A DNA stretch of 27,003 bases from Syntrophaceae bacterium CG2_30_49_12 (GTDB lineage Bacteria > Desulfobacterota > Syntrophia > Syntrophales > CG2-30-49-12). The stretch covers positions 1 through 27,003 of the forward strand of contig MNZP01000175.1 in NCBI GenBank assembly GCA_001873675.1, written 5' to 3'. Under the pieces are notes generated by a model. That model ran no database searches, had not been told where the DNA came from, and saw nothing but the letters and a program-made list of their open reading frames with translations. The translations under genes and the position numbers were made by a program. Numbering within the stretch: position 1 is the stretch's first letter; every line of letters begins with the position of its first letter. This document shows positions 1 to 8,532 of this stretch, piece after piece.

Positions 1-2
1 TG

Positions 3-356
3 GGTGTTCCCGATGGGCAGATTATTATTGATCCCACCACCGGAGGTCTGGGGTATGGGATCGAGTATAGCTATTCGGTGATGGAACGGGTCCGCATGGC
101 GGCTCTTACCCAACAGGATGAGAGGCTTCAGTTTCCCCTGTTGTGCAATATGGCCAGGGAGGTCTGGAAGACCAAAGAAGCCAAAGCGAAGGCCGAAGAC
201 GCCCCTACCCTTGGCGATCCCCATAAAAGGGGAATCATGATGGAGGCTGTGACCGGTATTGTTCTCCTTTTAGCAGGGGCAGATGTGCTGGTAATGAGGC
301 ATCCCGAAGCGATTAAACTCGTCAGAGAGATGATCTCTGACTTCATGGTAAATTGA
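3..356 (+). CDS. acsD: Corrinoid iron-sulfur protein small subunit, C-terminal part (partial)
   Basis: The reading frame is open from the left edge and ends at TGA 354-356, so only the last 117 residues are present. They begin with VPDGQIIIDPTTGGLGYGIE, a stretch typical of the C-terminal half of the AcsD/CdhD TIM-barrel subunit. Next come an S-V-M-E-R helix and a conserved GIMMEAVTG segment. The small subunit pairs with AcsC to form the corrinoid protein that carries the methyl group from methyl-THF to acetyl-CoA synthase in the cytoplasm. The gene lies 40 bases before cooS in the same direction, which fits an acs operon. The first ATG in the window (78) is internal and is not the real start. 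The identification rests on recalled family motifs plus context. Confidence 0.88.
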   Translation, partial: GVPDGQIIIDPTTGGLGYGIEYSYSVMERVRMAALTQQDERLQFPLLCNMAREVWKTKEAKAKAEDAPTLGDPHKRGIMMEAVTGIVLLLAGADVLVMRHPEAIKLVREMISDFMVN

Positions 357-396
357 AAATTCTTTAACGTGTCCAAATGTTATGAAGGAGGGAAAA

Positions 397-2433
397 ATGG
401 CACCAGAGGAGGCCAAACTGAAAGTAATCGAAAAAGAGAAGAAGCAGATCAAGCCGGAAGATAAGAGCGTGGATCCTGCTACAATCAAAATGTTGTACAA
501 GGCCCAGGCCGATGGAGTAGAGACGATATTTGATCGGGCCGAGACAATGAAGGCCTGTGCCATCGGTATCCAGGGCACCTGTTGTAAGAACTGTTCCCAG
601 GGGCCATGTCGTCTCCCCCTGACCAAGAAGGAAGCGGAAGGAGAGGATTCACGCAAGGGACTCTGTGGAGCTACACCGGAGACCATTGCGGCGCGTAATT
701 TTGCCCGCATGGTTGCCGCCGGGGCGGCCGCCCATTCCGACCATGGACGCGGTGTCGCCGAGGTATTCTTAGCCGCAGCCCGGAAAGAGACAAAAGACTA
801 TACCATCAAGGACGAAACTAAACTAAAAGCGATTGCCGGAGACTTTGGCGTTGCCACCACCGTGAAGGAGGGTGATGAGGAAAAGGAGCGTGACATTTAC
901 AGTATCGCCGTGGAGGTCGGGGAAAAGGCGCTCGGTGAGTGGGGTAAGCAGGAGGGAGAGATCTACTACGCCAGACGCGCCCCCCAGGCCCGTTACGAAC
1001 TCTGGAAAAAGCTCGGCATTATCCCCCGCGGAATTGACCGGGAGATCGTGGAGATCATGCACCGCACCCATATGGGGGTGGACCAGGACTATGAGAATAT
1101 CGTCAAACAGTGTTCCCGGGCGGCCCTGGCCGATGGCTGGGCAGGCTCCATGATGGCTACTGATTTACAAGATGTTCTCTTCGGGACCCCCTATCCCATT
1201 CGAGGGCAGATCAATTTGGGTGTCCTGAAGGAGGATCATGTAAACATCATTGTCCATGGTCATGAACCGCTCCTCTCCGAGATGATCGTAGTCGCGGCTC
1301 AGGATCCGGAAATGATTGAGTATGCCCGAACTAAAGGGGCCAAAGGGATCGTTCTGGCCGGAATGTGCTGCACGGCAAACGAAATCCTGGTGCGCCACGG
1401 TATGCCCATCGCGGGAAACTACCTCCAGCAGGAACTCGCCATTATCACCGGCGCTGTGGATGCCATGGTGGTGGATGTGCAGTGTATCATGGAAAACCTG
1501 GCCAATGTAGCCGCATGCTATCACACCAAACTGATTACCACCAATCCCCGCTGCAAGATTGCTTCAGGGAAAACTATTCACATTGAGTTTGATGAACATC
1601 ATGCCCTGGAAGATGCCAGGAAGATTGTAAAGACAGCCATTGACAACTTCCCCAACCGGCGCGCCGAGGTCCTCATCCCCAAGGAGAAGGAAATGATGGT
1701 GGTGGGGTTCAGTTACGAGGCGATTAACTACCATCTGGGTGGGACCTTCCGGGGCTCTTATACTCCCTTGAATGACAACATCATCAATGGCCGTATCCGC
1801 GGGATCGGCGGCGTGGTGGGCTGCAACAATGCCCGGACGATGCATGATAGCGCCCACCTGATCGTGGTGAAGGAACTTTTGAAGAATGACGTTATCGTCC
1901 TGACCACCGGTTGTAATGCCATGGCCTGCGGCAAGGCCGGCCTCCTCACTCCGGAGGCGGCGAGGGTCTATTGCGGGCCCGGTCTGGCCGAGGTCTGTGA
2001 TGCCGTCGGTATCCCACCGGTCCTGCATATGGGTTCCTGTGTGGATAACAGCCGTATCCTCATGGCTGCCACGGAGGTAGTCAAGGCAGGTGGTCTGGGA
2101 AACGACATCAGCGACCTGCCTGCCGCCGGGTGTGCCCCGGAATGGATGAGCGAGAAAGCCATCTCTATTGGACACTACTTTGTAGCCTCAGGGGTCTATA
2201 CCATCTTTGGCGTCACTCTTCCCGTGGAAGGGGCGCCGGTCTTTAAGGACTATCTCTTTAATGGTCTGGAAAAGATTGTGGGAGGTAAGTGGGACCTAAT
2301 AGAGGATCCCTATGAGATGGCCCGCAAGATGATCGCCCACATTGATGCCAAGCGCAAGGCTCTGGGGATTGACAAGGCCCGTGAGCGGAAGCTGATGGAT
2401 ATGGCTGACCGGCAGAAGCTGAAGGCGGCATAG
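397..2433 (+). CDS. acsA: Ni-containing carbon monoxide dehydrogenase catalytic subunit (AcsA/CooS)
   Basis: This 678-residue protein has the usual length of the CODH subunit of bacterial CODH/ACS. It interconverts CO2 and CO and supplies CO to acetyl-CoA synthase. The N-terminal cysteines for the B/D [4Fe-4S] clusters are visible: C54, C62, C63, C66 and C71, in the pattern C-x7-CC-x2-C-x4-C. C-cluster surroundings include H287-G-H-E, a CCTANE motif, GCNNA, GCNAMACGKAG and MGSCVDNSRI. I place the start at 397. The in-frame ATG at 382 itself overlaps the Shine-Dalgarno AAGGAGGG, which sits ideally for 397. The gene lies between acsD and acsB, so it is the CODH of the ACS complex and not a stand-alone respiratory CooS. 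No frameshift or missing ligand was noticed. Confidence 0.95.
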   Translation: MAPEEAKLKVIEKEKKQIKPEDKSVDPATIKMLYKAQADGVETIFDRAETMKACAIGIQGTCCKNCSQGPCRLPLTKKEAEGEDSRKGLCGATPETIAARNFARMVAAGAAAHSDHGRGVAEVFLAAARKETKDYTIKDETKLKAIAGDFGVATTVKEGDEEKERDIYSIAVEVGEKALGEWGKQEGEIYYARRAPQARYELWKKLGIIPRGIDREIVEIMHRTHMGVDQDYENIVKQCSRAALADGWAGSMMATDLQDVLFGTPYPIRGQINLGVLKEDHVNIIVHGHEPLLSEMIVVAAQDPEMIEYARTKGAKGIVLAGMCCTANEILVRHGMPIAGNYLQQELAIITGAVDAMVVDVQCIMENLANVAACYHTKLITTNPRCKIASGKTIHIEFDEHHALEDARKIVKTAIDNFPNRRAEVLIPKEKEMMVVGFSYEAINYHLGGTFRGSYTPLNDNIINGRIRGIGGVVGCNNARTMHDSAHLIVVKELLKNDVIVLTTGCNAMACGKAGLLTPEAARVYCGPGLAEVCDAVGIPPVLHMGSCVDNSRILMAATEVVKAGGLGNDISDLPAAGCAPEWMSEKAISIGHYFVASGVYTIFGVTLPVEGAPVFKDYLFNGLEKIVGGKWDLIEDPYEMARKMIAHIDAKRKALGIDKARERKLMDMADRQKLKAA

Positions 2434-2440
2434 AAAACAC

Positions 2441-2483
2441 GTCATAAGTCATAAGTCGGGGGTTGTATCAGACTCTAGACTCT
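2441..2483. repeat. Short heptamer tandem repeats in the acsA-acsB gap
   Basis: Two small arrays lie in the 76-base intergenic gap: GTCATAA repeated twice plus GTC (2441-2457), and GACTCTA followed by a partial copy (2471-2483). Both have a 7-base period, like other arrays in this window. They lie between the acsA stop and the acsB ribosome-binding site (AAAGGAG near 2496) and appear non-coding. Confidence 0.7.
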
Positions 2484-2509
2484 AAATTTTTAAAGAAAGG
2501 AGTATTTAC

Positions 2510-4723
2510 ATGTCTAAATTGGTTGCTTTTGCCGCTATACAGGGGGCATACAATATCGTTTCCAAGGCCGAAGGGACTTATAAAAGGACATTAGAGAAAT
2601 ACGGCCCGGATCAGAAACTGGAATTTCCCAATACCGCCTATTACCTGCCCATTATCTATTCCATCCTCGGTATTCCGGTGAAAACCTTAGGGGATGCCCA
2701 AAAACCGCTGGAGGCAGCAAGGAAACTCCTGCCGGCCCATATTAAGAATATTTACCACCTCCCCTACCTGGGGCCCCTGCTTGATGCAGGTATGGCTGCT
2801 ATCCTTGCCGAGGAGATTGTCGAGGCGATCCGTTATGTGGAGGACCCGGATTTCTACTTAGTAAGCGAGGATATTGATGAGGCCTCAGGCAAGATCTGGC
2901 TTGGCGCCGCAGATGATACCATTTTCCGCAAGAGGGGGATCGAGTTTGTGGATGGGACAGCGCCTGGTTTTGCGGCCATTGTAGGTACTGCACCGGATCC
3001 TGAAACAGCCAAGTGGATCGCCGAGGAATACCAGAAGAAGAACCTCTATGTGTTTATGGCGGCAAACCAGAATGGCACTACTTTTGCTGAACAGCTCCTC
3101 GCGGCCGGGGTTCAGGTAGGCTGGAAGACCCGTCTTGTACCCTACGGTCCGGATATCTCGGCGGCTGTCTTTGCTTTGGGTTTTGCCAACAGGGTCGCCA
3201 TGGCCTTCGGGGGTGTAAAGCCAGGCGATTTTAAGAAGATACTTTTATACGATAAGGACCGCATCTTTGCCTTTGTCAACGCCTTGGGGGACGTTAACGC
3301 CGAATGGGCGGCCAATGCGGCAGGAGCTGTGAACTGGGGCTTTCCCACCATTGCAGATACCGATATCCCTGAGATACTGCCCACCGGCGTGTGTACCTAT
3401 GAGCATGTAGTGGCCATGGTGCCTCATCGTGAGATGCCCCAGAGGTCGGTCGAGGTACGGGGTCTCAAGGTGACGGTAGCCACGGTGGATATTCCTGTCG
3501 CTTACGGTCCAGCCTTCGAGGGGGAAAGGGTAAGGGGCGAGGATATCTATTTAGAGGCTGGCGGAGGAAGGACCCCTGCCGTGGAGTGGGTCACCTCGAA
3601 GGATATGGATGAGGTTGAGGATGGGAAGAGTGAAATTATCGGTCCCGAACTTGACCAGATCAAACCGCCGGCCCAGCTTCCCCTGGCGATCGTAGCCGAG
3701 GTGGCGGGACGGAAGATGCAGGAGGATTTCGAGCCGATCTTAGAGAGACAGGTCCATCACCTGATCAACTACGCCCAGGGACTGATGCATATCGGCCAGA
3801 GGGATATCGCCTGGTTGAGGATTGCCAAAGGGGCAGTGGAAAAGGGATTTCGCCTCTCTCATATCGGCAAGATCCTCCATGCCAAGTTCCACCAGGACTT
3901 CGGGGCTATTTTCGACAAGGTCCAGATCAAGATCTATACGGAAGGCAAAGATGTTGATGAAATCCTGAAAAAGGCCCGGGCGATTTACAAGAAAAGGGAT
4001 GACAGGATCGAAGGGATGACCGATGAAACGACGGATACCTTTTATTCCTGCACCCTTTGCCAGTCCTTTGCACCCAATCATGTCTGCGTCATCTCGCCGG
4101 AGAGGACCGGGCTTTGCGGAGCTTACAACTGGATGGATTGCAAGGCTTCTTTTGAAATCAATCCTACCGGACCGAACCAGCCCGTTCCCAAGGGAGAGAC
4201 CCTTGATCCGAAACTTGGTCAGTGGAAAGGGGTCAACGAATTTGTCTTTCAGGCCTCACGCCAGAAGATTGACCGCTATAATTTCTACAGCATCATGTAC
4301 GATCCGATGACCACGTGCGGCTGTTGTGAGTGTCTTGCCGCCGTCCTTCCGATGTGCAACGGGGTGATGACCGTCGGCCGTGATTACACCGGAATGACCC
4401 CCTGTGGTATGAAGTTTACCACCCTGGCCGGCACTGTGGGAGGAGGCGCCGTTACACCGGGCTTTGTTGGCCACAGTAAGTATAACATCAACCAGAGGAA
4501 GTGGCTGGTGGGAGATGGCGGCATCAAAAGGCTGGTCTGGATGCCCAGTATCTTGAAAGAAGAGATTAAGGAACGTTTAGCCAAACGGGGAGAGGAGATA
4601 GGAATCCCCAACTTTATCGAGATGATTGCCGATGAAACGATTGGAGTAACCGAGGAGGAGATACTTCCCTTCCTGACGGAAAAGAATCATCCCGCCGTCT
4701 CGATGGATCCCATCATTGGATAA
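2510..4723 (+). CDS. acsB: Acetyl-CoA synthase (CODH/ACS alpha/beta subunit, full-length bacterial type)
   Basis: This 737-residue protein has the three-domain length of bacterial AcsB. It joins CO, the corrinoid-bound methyl group and CoA at the nickel A-cluster to make acetyl-CoA. The N-terminal ~310 residues are the CODH-binding domain. The A-cluster ligands are all present: C514-x2-C517-x8-C526-x9-C536 for the cubane and C603-G604-C605 for the distal nickel. F520, three residues after C517, matches the conserved Phe near the proximal nickel (Phe512 in the Moorella enzyme). A GDGGxxRxVWMP motif follows near the C-terminus. One extra cysteine (C606) directly follows the CGC motif. The start is supported by AAAGGAG 8 bases upstream. 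It sits between the CODH and corrinoid protein genes, so it is the pathway enzyme, in contrast to the two short paralogues downstream. Confidence 0.96.
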   Translation: MSKLVAFAAIQGAYNIVSKAEGTYKRTLEKYGPDQKLEFPNTAYYLPIIYSILGIPVKTLGDAQKPLEAARKLLPAHIKNIYHLPYLGPLLDAGMAAILAEEIVEAIRYVEDPDFYLVSEDIDEASGKIWLGAADDTIFRKRGIEFVDGTAPGFAAIVGTAPDPETAKWIAEEYQKKNLYVFMAANQNGTTFAEQLLAAGVQVGWKTRLVPYGPDISAAVFALGFANRVAMAFGGVKPGDFKKILLYDKDRIFAFVNALGDVNAEWAANAAGAVNWGFPTIADTDIPEILPTGVCTYEHVVAMVPHREMPQRSVEVRGLKVTVATVDIPVAYGPAFEGERVRGEDIYLEAGGGRTPAVEWVTSKDMDEVEDGKSEIIGPELDQIKPPAQLPLAIVAEVAGRKMQEDFEPILERQVHHLINYAQGLMHIGQRDIAWLRIAKGAVEKGFRLSHIGKILHAKFHQDFGAIFDKVQIKIYTEGKDVDEILKKARAIYKKRDDRIEGMTDETTDTFYSCTLCQSFAPNHVCVISPERTGLCGAYNWMDCKASFEINPTGPNQPVPKGETLDPKLGQWKGVNEFVFQASRQKIDRYNFYSIMYDPMTTCGCCECLAAVLPMCNGVMTVGRDYTGMTPCGMKFTTLAGTVGGGAVTPGFVGHSKYNINQRKWLVGDGGIKRLVWMPSILKEEIKERLAKRGEEIGIPNFIEMIADETIGVTEEEILPFLTEKNHPAVSMDPIIG

Positions 4724-4731
4724 TATAGGAG

Positions 4732-4751
4732 GGCCACGCTCCGTCGTGGCC
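4732..4751. repeat. Dispersed hairpin repeat, copy 1
   Basis: GGCCACG and CGTGGCC form a perfect 7-bp stem around the loop CTCCGT. The repeat lies between the acsB stop and the acsC ribosome-binding site. Near-identical copies occur at 6172-6191, 13031-13048 and 13096-13115, all preceded by GGAGG. There is no T-run, so it is not an obvious intrinsic terminator. It may act as an RNA-stability or processing element, or simply be a dispersed repeat. Confidence 0.85.
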
Positions 4752-4772
4752 GGAATGAAAGGAGGATAAACT

Positions 4773-6119
4773 ATGGCGCTCACGGGAATCGAGATCTTCA
4801 AGCTCTTACCCAAGACCAACTGTAAGGAGTGTGGTGTCCCTACCTGCCTCGCATTTGCGATGAATCTGGCCGCAGGAAAAGCGGAATTGTCTTCCTGTCC
4901 CTATGTATCGGAGGAGGCGAAGGCCAAGCTTTCCGAGGCATCGGCTCCGCCTATTCGGCCTCTTGTCATTGGTTCAGGTGACAATGCAGTCAAGATTGGA
5001 GGGGAGACCGTCCTGTTCCGTCACGAAAAGACGTTTGTCAATAAACCGGGCTTTGCCCTTCTTATCAGTGATACCATGCCGGAGGCGGAGGTGGAGGGAC
5101 GGCTTCGTCGGTTCAAGGAGTTAAAATATGAGAGGGTGGGGCTTGTCCTCAGGGGAGAGATTATTGCGGTAAAGAACGAATCGGGAGATATAGGGAAATT
5201 TGAGGCCTTGATAAAAAAGATAAAGGGGGAAAGCGATGCCGCCATCATTGTCATGAGCGATGAGTTAGAGGCTCTGAAGGCGGGAGTAGCGGCATGCGCT
5301 GAGCGAACTCCCCTGATCTATGCGGCAACGAATGACAACTCTGAGGCTTTAGCGGATTTGGCCAAGGAACATAAATGTCCCCTGGCCGTTAAGGCAGATA
5401 ACATGGAAGCCCTCTCTCTCCTTTCCGATAAGCTGACTGCCGCCGGCGTCAAGGATCTTGTCCTTGATACCGGTTCAAGGACGTTCCGGAAGGCCTTCGA
5501 GGATGAGGTCTTTATCCGCAGGGCTGCCCTCATCCAGAAGAACCGTTCTCTCGGTTTTCCGACGATTACCTTCCCCTGCGAGATGACGAAAGAGCCGATG
5601 AAGGAGGCCATGATTGCAGCGGCTTTCGTGGCAAAATATGCGGGTATTATTGTCCTTTCAGATTTTCAGGGCGAAACGCTTTTCCCCCTTCTCGTAGAAC
5701 GTTTGAACATTTATACCGATCCCCAGCGGCCCATGATGATGCAGCAGGGGATCTACCCTATCGGCAATCCGACGGAAGATTCCCCGGCCTTGATTACCAC
5801 CAATTTTGCCCTCACCTACTTCATTGTTTCCAGCGAGATTGAAGCAAGTCGTGTCCCGAGTTGGCTGTTGGTGATGGATACCGAGGGGCTTTCCGTTCTC
5901 ACCGCTTGGGCGGCGGGGAAATTTGTCGGTGACGCCATAGGGACTTTTGTAAAAAAGAGCGGCATTACCGACAAGGTCAAACATCGTCGGATTGTAATCC
6001 CTGGAGTTGCCGCGGGAGTGAGCGGGGACCTTGAGGAGGAACTTGGCGCCGGATGGGAGGTTAAGATTGGACCGCGGGAAGCCGCTCACCTGTCAGCCTA
6101 TCTGAGAATGGCGTCTTAA
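4773..6119 (+). CDS. acsC: Corrinoid iron-sulfur protein large subunit
   Basis: This 448-residue protein matches the usual length of AcsC/CdhE. Its N-terminal domain carries the [4Fe-4S] motif C17-x2-C20-x4-C25-x16-C42, within the family hallmark NCKECGVPTCLAFA. This cluster reactivates the cobalamin when Co(I) is oxidised. The middle forms a TIM barrel and the C-terminal region binds the corrinoid. With AcsD it shuttles the methyl group from AcsE to AcsB. The ribosome-binding site AAAGGAGG lies just before the ATG. The gene follows acsB after a hairpin repeat and precedes acsE, as expected for a CODH/ACS operon. Confidence 0.94.
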   Translation: MALTGIEIFKLLPKTNCKECGVPTCLAFAMNLAAGKAELSSCPYVSEEAKAKLSEASAPPIRPLVIGSGDNAVKIGGETVLFRHEKTFVNKPGFALLISDTMPEAEVEGRLRRFKELKYERVGLVLRGEIIAVKNESGDIGKFEALIKKIKGESDAAIIVMSDELEALKAGVAACAERTPLIYAATNDNSEALADLAKEHKCPLAVKADNMEALSLLSDKLTAAGVKDLVLDTGSRTFRKAFEDEVFIRRAALIQKNRSLGFPTITFPCEMTKEPMKEAMIAAAFVAKYAGIIVLSDFQGETLFPLLVERLNIYTDPQRPMMMQQGIYPIGNPTEDSPALITTNFALTYFIVSSEIEASRVPSWLLVMDTEGLSVLTAWAAGKFVGDAIGTFVKKSGITDKVKHRRIVIPGVAAGVSGDLEEELGAGWEVKIGPREAAHLSAYLRMAS

Positions 6120-6124
6120 AGACC

Positions 6125-6155
6125 GTCGTATGTCGTAAGTCATAAGTCATATGTC
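6125..6155. repeat. Heptamer tandem repeat (GTCRTAW units)
   Basis: Four and a half units of 7 bases (GTCGTAT, GTCGTAA, GTCATAA, GTCATAT, GTC) start six bases after the acsC stop. The unit is nearly the same as that of the array at 2441-2457, so the same repeat family occurs in two gaps of this operon. Confidence 0.75.
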
Positions 6156-6171
6156 AGGCCCATGGGAGGAG

Positions 6172-6191
6172 GGCCACGCTCCGTCGTGGCC
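6172..6191. repeat. Dispersed hairpin repeat, copy 2
   Basis: The stem, loop and flanking GGAGG are identical to the copy at 4732-4751, and both copies continue into CGGAATG. It lies between acsC and acsE. An in-frame ATG at 6162 would translate this repeat as the N-terminus of AcsE, which is a reason to reject that start. Confidence 0.85.
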
Positions 6192-6236
6192 GGAATGGCT
6201 GACAATTCTCGCGGTGAAAACAGAGGAGGGATAAGA

Positions 6237-7139
6237 ATGCTTTTAATCGGAGAAAATCTGAATGTAATGGTCAAGAAAATCGGCGCGGCGATGAAAGAGA
6301 AGGATCCCAAGCCGATTCAGGAACTGGCAATTGCCGAGGCCAATGCAGGAGTTGATTATATAGATATCAATCTGGGGCCCGCCCGGAAGGGTGGAGGAGA
6401 GCTGATGGCATGGATTGTCAGGACGGTACAGGAGGTGGTTGATACCCCTTTATACCTTGATACGGTGAATGCCGAGGCTATTGAGGCGGGACTCGAAGTC
6501 TATAAGAATAAAAAGGGAAAGGCCGTTATCAATTCCATCATGGCCCGCCCGGAAAGTATGGAAGTAAAGTTTCCCCTTGCTAAGAAGTATGACGCCGGTC
6601 TTGTTGCTCTCCTCTGGGGACCTGCCGGTCTTCCCCGGGACGCGAGCGAAAGAGGGGTGCTTGCCGTCGAGTTGATGCAGAAGGCAGCGGAATTCGGCAT
6701 TCCGAACGAGGATGTATGGATTGATCCCATCGTTACCCCGGTGTCTGCTCCCCAGAGTCAGGTTCAGGTTCCCAGCGTGACGGAGTTTATGATGATGTAT
6801 AAAGACCTCCAGGAAATGGCCCCCGGTCTCAGGTCAACCTGTGGTCTCTCCAATATTTCCAATGGCGCCCCAGAGCACTTAAGGCCGATCCTGAATCAAA
6901 CCTACACAGTGATGCTCGAACGGCATGGAATGGTTTCTGCCATCGTGGATGCCTTTGATGAAGACCTGAAAGGATTTGCCGGGGGGGGAAGGGATGATCT
7001 CAGAAAATTAATCTGGCGGGTCATGGATGGTGAGGAACTCGATCTGTCCACCCTGAACAAAGAAGAAGCTGATTATGTGAAGACCACCCGTGTCCTGATG
7101 GGTAATATTCTCTACTCCGATTCCTGGCTGGAGCTTTAA
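6237..7139 (+). CDS. acsE: Methyltetrahydrofolate:corrinoid iron-sulfur protein methyltransferase
   Basis: The product is 300 residues from the ATG at 6237, which has GAGGAGGG upstream. AcsE proteins start the same way, with MLLIGENLN. The protein is a pterin-binding TIM barrel related to the methionine synthase MeTr domain. Visible signatures include DYIDINLGPARK, LYLDTVNAEAIEAGL, INSIMARPE and CGLSNISNG. It transfers the methyl group of 5-methyl-THF to Co(I) of AcsCD, linking the folate branch to acetyl-CoA synthesis. The hdrC start follows one base after the stop, so this gene joins the carbonyl branch to the methylene-THF reductase module in one transcript. Confidence 0.94.
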   Translation: MLLIGENLNVMVKKIGAAMKEKDPKPIQELAIAEANAGVDYIDINLGPARKGGGELMAWIVRTVQEVVDTPLYLDTVNAEAIEAGLEVYKNKKGKAVINSIMARPESMEVKFPLAKKYDAGLVALLWGPAGLPRDASERGVLAVELMQKAAEFGIPNEDVWIDPIVTPVSAPQSQVQVPSVTEFMMMYKDLQEMAPGLRSTCGLSNISNGAPEHLRPILNQTYTVMLERHGMVSAIVDAFDEDLKGFAGGGRDDLRKLIWRVMDGEELDLSTLNKEEADYVKTTRVLMGNILYSDSWLEL

Positions 7140-7140
7140 G

Positions 7141-7704
7141 ATGAAACCGGGCGAGGAGATAGGAGAGAGGGAGAATTCTTTCCTCCCGAAAGTGGTTAAT
7201 GCGAGCGGCGAGACAATAGATAGCTGTTACCAGTGCCGGAAGTGTTCCGCAGGGTGTCCGGTGGCCTATGCAATGGATATCCTGCCCCATCAGATCATCC
7301 GTCATATCCAGTACGGTCACCGGGAGAAGGTCCTCTCTTGCCGAACCATCTGGATATGCGCTTCCTGTTATACCTGCGGCGTTCGCTGTCCCAATAAAGT
7401 CAATATTGCCGGTATTATGGATACATTGAGAAACATGGCTATTAACGCGGGAGGCAAGTTTGGGGAAAAGAACGTCCCCGTTTTCCACTCCGTCTTTTTG
7501 GATGCCATCAAAAAAGGGGGAAGGGTTTACGAACTCGGTCTCATCGTCCAGCTTAAAGCTAAGACCAGGGAGTTTCTCAAGGACACCGCATTAGGATGGA
7601 AGATGTTCCGGCGCGGGAAGATAAGGCTTCTCCCCCCTCCCTTCAGCTCTAAAAAAGAGATCAGAGAAATCTTCAACGTTTGCGAGAAAGGAAAGAGAGG
7701 TTGA
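7141..7704 (+). CDS. hdrC: HdrC-like iron-sulfur subunit
   Basis: This 187-residue protein has two [4Fe-4S] motifs: C29-x2-C32-x2-C35-x3-C39-P and C73-x2-C76-x2-C79-x3-C83-P. The pattern is that of heterodisulfide reductase subunit C, an electron-transfer subunit between HdrA and HdrB. The gene starts one base after the acsE stop and its end overlaps the hdrB start. In Moorella thermoacetica an HdrCBA-MvhD-MetVF complex is the methylene-THF reductase, and the same order is seen here, so this is most likely that complex and not a methanogen-type heterodisulfide reductase. The C-terminal ~70 residues are basic and have no motif I recognise. Confidence 0.88.
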   Translation: MKPGEEIGERENSFLPKVVNASGETIDSCYQCRKCSAGCPVAYAMDILPHQIIRHIQYGHREKVLSCRTIWICASCYTCGVRCPNKVNIAGIMDTLRNMAINAGGKFGEKNVPVFHSVFLDAIKKGGRVYELGLIVQLKAKTREFLKDTALGWKMFRRGKIRLLPPPFSSKKEIREIFNVCEKGKRG

Positions 7705-8522
7705 AAGAGGTTTCTTATTACCCTGGATGTTCCCTCCACGGGACGGCAAGGGAGTATGACGAGTCATGCCGGGGCGTGTCAGATCTCCTCGGTATCAAGC
7801 TTTCTGAGCTTAAGGACTGGAACTGCTGCGGTGCAAGTTCCGCCCACTGTACGGATAAAGATTTGTCCATCGCCCTTGCCGGCCGGAATCTTGACATTGC
7901 CAACAAAGGCGGGAGAGAATTGCTTGTTCCCTGTGTCGCCTGTTTCAGTCGGCTTAAGGCAGCAGAGGCGGAAACAGAAAAGGAAGGTGTTCCCATCCGG
8001 TATGCCCTGGACTTCTTTTCCGATGAACCGGTGATAGAGGAGATTAAGAAGAGGCTGGTCAGACCTCTTTCCGGGCTCAAGATTGTCTGTTATTACGGAT
8101 GTCTTGCCGTTCGTCCTCCGCAGCTTACGGGGGTAAAGGAATACGAAAACCCTCAGCACATGGACAAACTTATGGGAGCGATTGGCGCCGAGCCGTTGCC
8201 ATGGTCATACAAAACTGACTGCTGCGGGTCATCCCTGATGCTGGTGCGGACGGATATTGTGAAAAAACTGACGGGACGCATCCTCTCTATGGCCAGGGAG
8301 GCGGAGGTGGACTGTATCGTTGTAGGTTGTCCTATATGTCAGGCCAATCTCGACACCCGTCAGGGGGAACTGGCAAGTGAGACGGGGGAGACCTATGACC
8401 TTCCCATCATATATTTTACGGAACTGATAGGGCTGGCCCTGGGACATAGAGATGTGAAGAAATGGCTGTCCCGGCACATTGTTGACCCGGTTAAAGTTTT
8501 AAGCGCCAGGGGTTTAATCTAA
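7701..8522 (+). CDS. hdrB: HdrB-like subunit with two CCG domains
   Basis: The product is 273 residues from a TTG start at 7701, which overlaps the hdrC stop (TTGA) and has GAAAGAGAGG just upstream. An in-frame TTG at 7680 would add seven charged residues. The protein has two cysteine-rich CCG domains: C10, C42-C43-G and C50 in the first; C174-C175-G with a GCPICQANLD segment in the second. In HdrB such domains hold the noncubane [4Fe-4S] clusters. In MTHFR-type complexes without a heterodisulfide substrate its job is probably electron relay to MetV/MetF. That role is inference from gene order. Confidence 0.88.
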   Translation: MKEVSYYPGCSLHGTAREYDESCRGVSDLLGIKLSELKDWNCCGASSAHCTDKDLSIALAGRNLDIANKGGRELLVPCVACFSRLKAAEAETEKEGVPIRYALDFFSDEPVIEEIKKRLVRPLSGLKIVCYYGCLAVRPPQLTGVKEYENPQHMDKLMGAIGAEPLPWSYKTDCCGSSLMLVRTDIVKKLTGRILSMAREAEVDCIVVGCPICQANLDTRQGELASETGETYDLPIIYFTELIGLALGHRDVKKWLSRHIVDPVKVLSARGLI

Positions 8523-8532
8523 GAGGAAGAGA

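Noticed and set aside
382..396. ATG at 382 as the cooS start
   Set aside because: These five codons contain the Shine-Dalgarno AAGGAGGG, which is ideally spaced for the ATG at 397.
6125..6155. CRISPR-like repeat array
   Set aside because: The period is 7 bases with no spacers. It is a simple tandem repeat.
6162..6236. N-terminal extension of AcsE from ATG 6162
   Set aside because: It would translate the dispersed hairpin repeat. The ATG at 6237 has GAGGAGGG and gives the family's usual N-terminus.
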